The notes beneath the pieces are model-generated. The model worked only from the letters and a program-made list of their open reading frames with translations. It did not search any database and was not told where the DNA came from. From NCBI GenBank assembly GCA_001661515.1, contig LUVW01000014.1, positions 310,001 through 374,000 on the forward strand: 64,000 bases of DNA, written 5' to 3'. Below are positions 55,544 through 64,000 of this stretch, piece by piece. Each line of letters starts with the position of its first letter. Position 1 is the first letter of the stretch. Both the position numbers and the translations under genes were made by a program. Source of the stretch: Capniomyces stellatus (taxonomy: Eukaryota; Kickxellomycota; Harpellomycetes; Harpellales; Legeriomycetaceae).

Positions 55544-58500
55544 ATGAAAAGGAAAAGCATTGAAAACTCGGTTCTGCACAAAGAGAAAGAGGAAATATCG
55601 AAATTAAACGGAGGAGAGGCAAAATCTCAAAAAAAAAGTGTTGCAATGGATTCAAAAAAAGAGGTAAAAGTCAAGGTAGCCAAAGCGCCAAAGAAAAGCT
55701 ATAAATCCAAGCCCAATGCATCAGCGGTGTCGATATATACCGAAGGCTGGGACAAGATTAAACCAGCTTTATCAGTTAAAATGTAAGTCTATTTGTTTCA
55801 TTTGTTTCTTAATAATATGGTTTTTTTTACCAATTCAAACACAATGTTAAAAAAAACAAAGTCTTGGTCTTTCTTTTAAAAAAAAACCGACTAGCAGGCC
55901 GAATGTGTAAATTTTGCTATAAGAAACGAGTAGAACAAACCAACTGATGCAGAATTGATTGTGTGTATTTTTTTTTACTATCTATCTATGTTTCTTTAGG
56001 CTTGAAGCAATGTCATCACAGGGGTTTGAAAAGACAACACCGGTTCAGTTTGCGACCATACCGCAGCTGCTGAAAGAAAAAGATGTTGTTGTTGAAGCAG
56101 TTACAGGGTCAGGAAAAACACTGGCGTTTGTAGTGCCATTGCTGGAGATTCTAAGTCGAAAAAAGATGCCAACAAACAAACACAACATACAGGCTATTAT
56201 TATCAGTCCTACAAGGTAATTAGTTTTTTGTAGATGCACAGTGCTGCAATTTCAACACTGGGCTTTACTCTGATCTCCTTATTATGATTTCCTTACTCTG
56301 ATATCCTTACTTGGGCGCCAATATACCAAGGATATATATATAAACATGTATCTGATTTTTTATATAACTAATACAAGTGCAAATACAATGTACAAAATAG
56401 AGAGCTGGCTCAACAGATTTACGAGGTGCTTGTACAGTTCATCGAGTTGACGGAATCAAAGCACACGGCGTATTTGGCGATTGGCGGTGCACAAACGGAA
56501 ACTGAGGCGGTTGAAAAGTCGTCACAGCTACGTACTGATGGAGCATCGATTTTGATTGGAACACCTGGGCGACTAGAAGATATTGTGTGTGGAAGACTGA
56601 TTGGCTCAAACGCAAAGAAGATGAGCAGTGGCAACAAGAAAAAGTGGCAGAGCAGTTCAGGAAGACGATCACAGCCAATAGTTTCATGCAAGGATTTTGA
56701 GGTTTTGATTATGGACGAGGCGGATAGACTATTGGATATGGGCTTTGAGACTCAGCTGGGAATGATTCTGTCTGTGTTGCCCAAGCAGAGACGAACGGGA
56801 CTGTTTTCAGCCACCATGAGTGAAGCCGTCAGCGAGCTTGTGAGAACTGGACTTCGAAATCCTGTAAAGGTTCAAGTTAAGGTCGAAAGCCGAGGCGTAA
56901 CTGGAATTGAGCAAAAAACACCAGAGTCGTAAGTTCAGTCGGCCTTTACCGCACACTTTTTTATTATACGATTTTAATTGGATGAAATTATGTACTGCAA
57001 TTCTTGATATATACATAATCGCAACTCTACAATTTAAAGCCTAAATAGTGAAACTACAGGTCTCTCAAAAAAAAAAAAAAAACAGAAAAGAGAAAGAAAA
57101 AGAAATAGCAATTGCTGGATCAATAGGCTAATAACTCGACTGTTTTTGGTGAATATTATTAGGTTGACTATTTACCACTTGACTTGCCCTGCAGACCGAA
57201 AGCTGGCACAAATGGTTCGGTGGATTGAATCAAGAAAGCCCCAAAAGTATATTGTTTACTTTGCGACTTGTGCAGCAGTAGACTATTTCTATAGACTGCT
57301 ACACAGGTTCCTTACCTCCACTACCGAGTCATCCGAGACTTCTGATGCCACCAACAAAGGCGAGAATCTCAAAAGCAACAAAAACAAAAACTCTGACTCT
57401 TTTAAACTTAAAGGCGGCTTGGAAAACATTTTTGTTGCTTCTTTGCACGGCCAAATGGACCCCAAACGACGCAAACTTACGTATGATGGATTTACGAATC
57501 TTCCGCTGTTTTCAAGTGGACTGCTTGTTTGCACTGACGTTGCTAGTCGTGGGCTGGATATGCCTGATGTTGATTGCGTTATCCAGTGGGACCCTCCTGT
57601 TGATCCCAAAGTCTTTCCTCACAGATGTGGAAGAACCGCTAGGGCCGGACGTGAAGGAAGTGCATTGGTGTTTTTAAACCCTGGAAGAGAAGAGACATAT
57701 GTTGGTAAGTTTTACTATATAATTGTCATGGTACTTTTCCAAAGCCACTTAAAGTTACTCCTAGGCTCAGCTAAAAAGACACACGTTATATTTTATTTTT
57801 TTTAAAAAAAAAAAGAAACTCGTTTTTTCATCCTGATGTTGTATTTAAAATAGAGTTTATGAAGATAAGAAAGATCCCAATGCTTCCTACACCTTATCTG
57901 ATGGCTGATCTTAAACCATACTCACCAGCCACAAATACCAGCAACTTGCCAGGCACAACTCTTACCTATCCTGAAATTGACCAGGAAAGTATTGATCTGA
58001 TCAACAACGTCCGTAAACTGGTTACAAGAGACCGCGACACTTATGAAAAGGGTATTAAGGCCTTTGTCTCCTTTGCTCGGTCCTACCAAAAGCACGAGGC
58101 TGCTTACATCTTCTCCATGAAGCACTTGAACTTACAGCTGACAGCCTTGGGCTATGCCCTGCTACATCTCCCTAAAATGCCAGAGATTAAGGCTGATGAC
58201 TCTAAGGATTTCATTCCATTCCCTGTAAATGTAAGTTTGTTATTTCTTTACTCTTTATATTTTTCTTTATACTCTTTTCTTTTCACTTTTTCTTTATTTT
58301 TTTCTTTATTCTTTATGCTTTTTGTCTATCTATTGGGATAAAAGACATAATAACAATTCACTGTGTACAATCACTTTGTATGTTTTAATTTAGATTGATC
58401 TGATTCCATATGCAGATAAACTCAGAGAAAAACAAAGACAAACAAAGCTAGGCGCTCAGAAGAAAACCAGTGCTAAAGGCCGGCTAGAAGCATCTACAGC

Positions 58501-58930
58501 CAAGGACTCCAAACAGAAGCCATCAAATAAGCGCAAAAATCAAGAAATGGAAGGCAATGATGAAAATCAAAGTGATGTCACTGGTGTAGAACCAACTAAA
58601 GCAGGCTCTACTGATGAAATTGATCCAACCTTGACTTCCGAGTCAACAGCAAACAATGCCAAAACCAACACTGACAAAAAAACTAAGCAAAGAACTGAGG
58701 CCTGGTCACTAAACACCGAGTCTAAAGAGCGTCGTGTTGAACGTCAGCAAAAACGTGCAAAGAGACGCGATGCTATCTACAAGTCCAAAATTGACTCTAT
58801 TTCTGCTGCTATTTCAACAAACCAAAGCAGCTCTGCAAAGTCTGGGAGTGGTGTTATTGACAAGCTGCTTCGTGATAAACAATCTGCTGGTGGAAAATCT
58901 TTAATGTCGCTTTTCAAAAAGAACAAATAG
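55544..58930 (+). CDS. SPB4: DEAD-box RNA helicase DDX55/Spb4
   Basis: Nucleolar helicase needed for 60S ribosomal subunit biogenesis. Six exons, 55544-55782, 56000-56215, 56401-56928, 57163-57704, 57854-58230 and 58394-58930, give 812 aa in phase throughout. Motifs in order: Q motif GFEKTTPVQ, Walker [15 protein letters not shown] across the exon 2/3 junction, TPGR, DEAD in [17 protein letters not shown], motif [39 protein letters not shown]. The subfamily call rests on the C-terminal [20 protein letters not shown] and [16 protein letters not shown] blocks, typical of Spb4/DDX55. There are low-complexity inserts in both RecA lobes (after TPGR and after the motif IV region), and the Lys-rich C-terminal tail is long. 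Confidence 0.96.
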
Positions 58931-59319
58931 ACAGATATGCCACCCTTTTTTTCCATTTATATTCACTTTCTTTACTGTTTGATCTGTTGGTTTAATTTCA
59001 ATCCAATTATTTACACATATACTAGCACAGACAAACACCCTTTTTTCTATCTACTTGGTGCAACAATTAAAGCTTCCTGAACCCAACTACCGCCACAGCT
59101 AATCAAACCGCTCTTGGGTTGCGATTTAATAAATGAAATTATAAAACTCCCAGTTTTCATTCATTTTCGTTTATTCTTAAAATTTTGAAAACTTTAAAAT
59201 TGCATTATCTGCAAAAAAAAAAAAGTTTGAATAAGCACATTGTAAATCCAACTTGAAAATAGTAGCTATTGAAATGAAAGCACTTGATCGTGTTTAAACC
59301 CTATCACAAAACCCGCTCA
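58931..59319. other. Intergenic between convergent genes
   Basis: 3' flanks of DDX55 and glutaredoxin, T-rich then A-rich. Nothing else seen. Confidence 0.5.
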
Positions 59320-59661
59320 CTAAGCAAGCAGCTTGTGGACTTCTCCCGACTTGATCTTTCTGATGAGGTCGTCGCACCCTCCAATGTGTGTCTTCTTGAT
59401 AAAGATGTTTGGGACTGTTGATTGTCCTGTCAACTCCTTCAAGTATTGTTGAATCGCTGAACCATTTTCCATCTTGTCCAACTCGTACACCGTTGCATCT
59501 ATTTGCAACTTTGAAAGCTCATTTTTGGCCTTGGTGCAGTATGGGCAGTATGATTTAGAGTAAACCAGAACCTTTTCAGAATTGATCTGTGAATCAACTA
59601 TTTGTTTAACGCTCGCCATTTGCTCTTCTGTAAATGTTGGTGTAGATAAGTAAGAACCCAT
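59320..59661 (-). CDS. Dithiol glutaredoxin, putatively N-myristoylated
   Basis: Intronless, 113 aa. GSH-dependent disulfide oxidoreductase of the classical (Grx1/Grx2) class: active site CPYC at residues 39-42 preceded by VYSKSY, cis-Pro in STVPNIFI, and the GSH-binding IGGCDD loop. Length is normal. The extension before the core begins MGSYLS, with Gly2 and Ser6, which fits the MGxxxS/T rule for N-myristoylation and suggests membrane association; this lipid site is inference. Only an occasional Cys follows the active site (GGCDD), as in human GLRX. Single exon in a window where most genes are split. Confidence 0.95.
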   Translation of the reverse strand: MGSYLSTPTFTEEQMASVKQIVDSQINSEKVLVYSKSYCPYCTKAKNELSKLQIDATVYELDKMENGSAIQQYLKELTGQSTVPNIFIKKTHIGGCDDLIRKIKSGEVHKLLA

Positions 59662-61149
59662 TATTTATTTATTTGGCTTTTTTCTTCCGTTTAACTCTGT
59701 TTTATTATTTACTTGTTTTCTTTTCTTTTTGAAAATGTTTGATGCAAGAGTTTTTTAATATAATTTTTTTTATGGTTGATTACTAATCTTTTTATAACTT
59801 GTTCTTGCTTTTATTTATACTTGTACTCGCTTTTATTTATACTTATAACAGCACTTGTTTTTCCAATGATCTACCAGTTTCTATCAAAATAACTTGCTTG
59901 AAACTCTCTTCAATGAAAAACTAACTCGTTTAATACCACAAACTTTGCATATTACTTTTATTTTGGATCTTCACTCTTGATTGTTTTTTTTTACATTGCG
60001 CCTTCCTTGCCTATTTATTCTAGTACTAGTTTAATCCCAAGCTTCTTACTAACTAGCAAATTGCCAACCAGCAAATCAGCTTGGAGCCACTGTTAGTTAC
60101 CAATCTACTTTTTTGTTGCATCTGGAAATACCAAAAATTAAAACTTGATAGTTTTAATTCAATTAAATAAAAATAAATCTTGGTACTTTCTCCAACTTGT
60201 TTTGAATGCCTAGGCGAATCCGGCCAATATAATGTTTTCCAACTGACTCCAAACTCGTGGCTATTTACGCCTTTTTTACTCGGCGAATAATGTCATTGAA
60301 CAACCCACCACCAATCATAATAGTTTTGTATAGCCAATAACATGTAATAAGTAGATCTATTTATAGGACTGTGAGAATTTTTTTGTCTAGTATATTGAGC
60401 TTGAATTACATAACCTCCTAACTCGCACATTTTCAACATGTCCAAGCCAAACCCGACACTGCTAATACACTTTATCACAGCTCTTTACCCAACTGCACTA
60501 CTCTATCCAACGAATATAGAATAGTGTGGGAGAGACTTTTGGACATGCCAGCTGTATAACCACATTTAATATAACCAACCCTATTAACAATTAACCCTAA
60601 AGTGTCGCATTAGTAACAAACTTTTGAGCTAGAATTACATAACCTCCCGGTTCTGCTGAACATCCACTTTTAGGCTTGTTTGTTCTGTTTTCAGGTCTCT
60701 GATACGGACATACTCCTTTTAATCCATTGCTCTTAATACACAAATCTAGTGCAATTAGGTGTACTTTTTTCTTGTACTATCAATATGATTTGCTGTATTC
60801 AAACCTTCTGCAAAAATCGGCTAAATTGCATGGTTAAGTTCTTTGTCCAAGTTAACAGATCAAGCAGTTTGATTTGTTTAAATCGTCCCCTCCTGCCCCC
60901 TTAATTTTTGAATAAAAACGCTACAAACCACTACTGTTTGATACCACTAGTTAAAAAATTAGCACAGATATGTTCAAAACGTTTAGTCGACTATCTATCA
61001 GATAGCCGCTTGGCCTTCAAGGTTTATACTTCCAACAGCTGTCAGCATTGACTTTTTTTTATCTGCTCCAGACAACGTCAATTTACCGCGGAGGGACATT
61101 TTTTATTATTATCTTGACCTTTATTGATTTTACCCTTTAAGCAAAATAA
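59662..61149. other. Divergent intergenic region, glutaredoxin / dicarboxylate carrier
   Basis: 1.5 kb, AT-rich. The phrase gaattacataacctcc occurs twice (about 60403-60417 and 60631-60645), each preceded by attgagctt/ttgagcta, a diverged short duplication. No gene seen. Confidence 0.5.
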
Positions 61150-62139
61150 ATGAGTAACGCACAACCTAAATTCAAATCGACTCCATTTTATTTCGGGGGT
61201 ATGTGTACATTCCGATACTTTGACCATCAATTTTGACTTTATTGTTACCAGTGGCTATACGCAATATACCAACTTAAACACGCTTATATACTATTAGGAA
61301 TGGCTTCATGCACAGCATGCTTATTTACCCATCCCCTCGATTTACTAAAAGTCCGCCTACAAACAGTGTATGGGCCTAGTAGATCCCTTAGGTCAGTAGT
61401 TGCACAAATCTATACTACACAGGGATTATCGGGCTATTACACTGGATTGAGCGCGCAATTGCTTAGGCAAGGCACGTACTCCACGGTGCGATTTGGTGTA
61501 TATGAATTTCTCCGTGACAAATTTAAGCGACCCGACTCGACAAACTCGTCCATATCATTGCTGCTTTCTGGGATGGCTGGGGGCGCAGTAGGTGGTATAT
61601 TCGGAAACCCTTGTGATGTTTCAAACGTAAGGATGCAAAACGACTACGCACGTCCGCTCTCCCAAAGACGTAATTATAAGAACGTTTTTGACGCATTAAT
61701 CCGAATCGTTCGAGAAGAAGGCTTCAGAACGCTTTACAATGGAGTTGGTCCTAACATGTGTGTTGCTGTTATTATGACAGCCACTCAAGTTGGTTCATAC
61801 GACTACTTTAAGCAGGCGCTAACTTCATTTGGACTTTCGCCTACTAGCCCGCTAACACACTTCGGGTCAAGTGTTTTGGCTGCAATTGTTGCAACTACGT
61901 TTTGCTCACCACTCGATGTAGCAAAAACGCGTATTATGAATTCAAAGGCTAAGGAGTATCGCAATCTTCCCAATGCTTTAGCCACAATATTCCGAACCGA
62001 GGGCTTGTTTGCGCTTTATAAGGGGTGTGTTCCTTCGTTTTTAAGACTTGCCCCACATACAACGCTTGTATTTTTAATTTTGGAGCAGTTAAAATCGAAA
62101 CATATTAAATCCGAAGCAGCCAAATACCAAAAGCTATAG
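61150..62139 (+). CDS. DIC1: Mitochondrial dicarboxylate carrier (SLC25A10/Dic1 type)
   Basis: Inner-membrane exchanger of malate/succinate for phosphate. Exon 1 (61150-61198, ending STPFYFG) joins in phase 1 to exon 2 (61298-62139) to give 296 aa, the usual size. Three mitochondrial carrier repeats carry signatures HPLDLLKVRLQ, NPCDVSNVRMQND and SPLDVAKTRIMNS. The second (N-C-D-V-S-N-V-R-M-Q-N-D) and third (L-M/I-M-N-S-K) are the diagnostic versions of dicarboxylate carriers. Without exon 1 the protein would lack the first half of helix 1 (FYFGG|MASCTACLF), which supports the upstream exon. Confidence 0.96.
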
Positions 62140-63453
62140 CCACATATAATAATATAGAGCGGTATGAACACATAATAGACATTTGTTTATCTAGATGCTA
62201 TTGAAGCATGCGTTACTAAAGTGCTACTCTTTTGCTGTAGTTCTTGGTGGACATCGATTTACCAATTGGTAGCATCTTTAGTCTGTCATTAAATTGTTTC
62301 TTTCTTTGCTTTTTTTTTTATTATTGAAATTCTTTGCTTCTTTTTTCTTTGCTTTTTTTCTTCTTTTTTTAGTTTTTTTTTCGATAGTACGCAGCCCAGT
62401 TTGGATCGTGGATATACCGGCTTTCTGCTCACATTCTCATACTATCAAAATACATCACCTTCACATTTGTTCGCTTCTTTTATTTTGCGCATATTAACCA
62501 AAGTACTTTTATAATGTGTACAGGCTTTTATACAACTCCCAAACACTAACTTGTCTGTAGCTCTGGTGTCTCTTAGAACTAAGACAAAAAACTAAGACAA
62601 AAAACTAAGACAAAAAACAAAACGAAAAAACGGAATTCAATTTCAATAAAAAAAACGGAATTCAACCAAAAGTGAATTGGACCGGTACTAGCCTGGTCAA
62701 ATGTAATAGATTGTTACTCTGGCTTCGCTTTAGTTTCTTTTTACAAAGTGTGCTTATATATACTATTCCTTGCAGCAATAAATAAATCCTATTTCAGTAA
62801 ATCAAAACAAGAGCCACATTTCAATTAAAAAAAAACAAAACAAGAGCCACGTATCAGTTTAGACCAGATAAACTGACAATTAGTCCTGTCTTGATATCTG
62901 ATTATGGATTGGTTGATCCTCTTATTGATTATCGAATAATTGTTGGGGACTTTTTCTTTATTAAAGTAAAGCTGTTTTGAACTTTAGGTTTGCTTTGTTT
63001 ACTGGTACATTAGTTTGGCTAACATCCGATTATTGGGTAGTCACAACTTTCACCAGCAGCCCACTATTCCCAAGAATCAAAACAATACTATTAAACTGAT
63101 CTGAGCCTCAAAAAAAAAATTATTGCAAAAAGCTTTGAAACCTCAAAATTCGTGCCTCAACTAGAATATCCTTCCTTATTTCGGATGGCCTACAGTTTAT
63201 AATAGTAATTGAACAATGAAAAAAATTTTACTCCATGATGAACAAAGTCAAGTAAAATAAAAAATAAACTGAGAAAAAGCAAATAATACAAGCAAATCAA
63301 GTAAAAGAGATCGTAAGCATATAATCAGTCTAAAATTCTCCAGCCCTTGTCAACTAGAAATAATACACCACGCCTTTGCTCTTAAACTTGATTTATTTTA
63401 TAAAAAAATATCATCATTATAGAAACTTGTAACAAGCTGGGTATATCTAAGAT
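62140..63453. other. Intergenic with local duplications
   Basis: T-rich run near 62310-62390. Short direct duplications: (actaagacaaaaa)3 at 62578-62618, aaaacggaattcaa twice at about 62626-62664, and aaaacaagagccac twice at about 62807-62850. No gene supported. Confidence 0.6.
62578..62618. repeat. 13-bp tandem repeat (actaagacaaaaa)3
   Basis: Three perfect copies, in intergenic sequence. Confidence 0.9.
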
Positions 63454-63891
63454 ATGATTGAAGTAGGAACGAGATTCGCGTGGTCAGCCCTTGCTGCAAC
63501 AGCAATGGTAATACAGTGCCACCTTGCGTCGGTCAATTGCTATAGAGCAAGAACTAGATACAACGTGCCTTACCCAGATATGGGAAGTGGCAGATTCTCT
63601 GCAAAGCTGTCCGATAAAGACTGGGTAGAGTTTAGCCAGATAATGAGGGTTCACCAGAACTACGTTGAGCAAATCCCGCTCAGCATCACAACAGTGCTGA
63701 TCGCTGGCATATTTTATCCTACATTATCAGCCTACTTAGGTGCTTTATACGTTTTTTCCAGAGCAGTCTACGCATACGGATACTCCTACTATGGCCCACC
63801 GGGGCGCATGGTTGGTTCAATTAGCCAAAACATCACATTCTTAGCTTTAATTGGAACATGCTTGTTTGGGATTTATCAAACGCTTGCCTAA
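63454..63891 (+). CDS. MGST3: MAPEG-family microsomal glutathione S-transferase 3-like protein
   Basis: Intronless, 145 aa, four predicted transmembrane helices. MAPEG proteins conjugate or reduce lipid hydroperoxides with glutathione in the ER or outer mitochondrial membrane. The family core is visible: NCYRARTRYNVPYPDM on loop 1, then FSQIMRVHQNYVEQIP, the helix 2 motif (RxHQNxxE) that binds GSH, and GYSYYGPPGRM before helix 4. Length matches MGST3 (about 150 aa). Starts at the first ATG. Its glutathione chemistry parallels the glutaredoxin 4 kb upstream, although they are not linked as a unit. Confidence 0.95.
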   Translation: MIEVGTRFAWSALAATAMVIQCHLASVNCYRARTRYNVPYPDMGSGRFSAKLSDKDWVEFSQIMRVHQNYVEQIPLSITTVLIAGIFYPTLSAYLGALYVFSRAVYAYGYSYYGPPGRMVGSISQNITFLALIGTCLFGIYQTLA

Positions 63892-64000
63892 TCCAAGAAG
63901 ACAAGCCTACTCCTAATTCTAGCTTTTTTTTTATTGAAATCCTAATTCTAGCTTTTATTATTTATTTATTTTATTTATTTATTGAATTTATTAATATCAA

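Noticed and set aside
60293..60478. Minus-strand 61-codon ORF between glutaredoxin and the carrier
   Set aside because: No domain, spans one copy of the duplicated 15-mer and lacks flanking exon signals.

Overview
The window is a eukaryotic nuclear contig: AT-rich, dense in spliceosomal introns (I place about 65, mostly 90-250 bp, with GT(A/G)AG donors and TAG/CAG acceptors) and carrying only single-copy protein genes. The gene set (Sec6, Cyclin L, Rogdi/Rav2, TRAPPC10, RFC1, a small U2AF subunit, Isy1, Spb4/DDX55) with secreted low-complexity proteins and a secreted trypsin fits an early-diverging fungus. The AT-richness, intron style and trypsin recall insect-gut Kickxellomycotina/Harpellales, but that placement is inference. 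CDK5RAP1 and COA8, which budding yeast lacks, argue against a Saccharomyces-like organism.

Layout. 1-1.5 kb: 5' part of a secreted protein with a giant Asp-Gly-Asn repeat, cut by the window edge and a 1-N gap (minus). 2.7-3.9 kb: SDO1/SBDS (plus), convergent with a Cyclin L with RS domain (minus, 4.06-6.13 kb). 6.7-9.9 kb: CDK5RAP1-type methylthiotransferase (plus). 10.6-12.5 kb: nine-exon Rogdi/RAV2 (minus). 12.5-17.4 kb: gene-poor, with one tentative small membrane protein. 17.4-20.0 kb: SEC6 (plus). 20.4-21.1 kb: U2AF small subunit (minus). 21.7-27.0 kb: 16-exon RFC1 (minus). 28.5-30.6 kb: a predicted membrane-anchored CCCH zinc-finger protein (minus). 30.6-36.3 kb: gene-poor, with a 182-N gap. 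36.3-37.4 kb: secreted GDSL esterase (minus). 38.2-39.2 kb: COA8 (plus). 39.7-40.6 kb: orphan secreted repeat protein (minus). 42.3-47.2 kb: TRAPPC10 (minus). 48.8-49.7 kb: trypsin (plus). 50.6-53.1 kb: USP30/Ubp16-like deubiquitinase (plus). 53.4-54.9 kb: ISY1 (minus). 55.5-58.9 kb: DDX55/SPB4 helicase (plus). 59.3-59.7 kb: glutaredoxin (minus). 61.2-62.1 kb: mitochondrial dicarboxylate carrier (plus). 63.5-63.9 kb: MAPEG/MGST3 (plus).

There is no operon or biosynthetic cluster. Recurring themes are ribosome/tRNA maturation (SDO1, CDK5RAP1, SPB4), splicing (Cyclin L, U2AF, ISY1), vesicle tethering and V-ATPase assembly (SEC6, TRAPPC10, RAV2), mitochondria (COA8, DIC, probably the USP) and secreted proteins (DGN protein, GDSL esterase, orphan repeat protein, trypsin). 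Exon coordinates are hand-derived by requiring intact reading phase across every junction and agreement with remembered family motifs; uncertain junctions are flagged. I did not find a convincing new multi-gene system. The most unusual items are the DGN-repeat secreted protein, the membrane-anchored CCCH protein and the alternative N-termini of the deubiquitinase.
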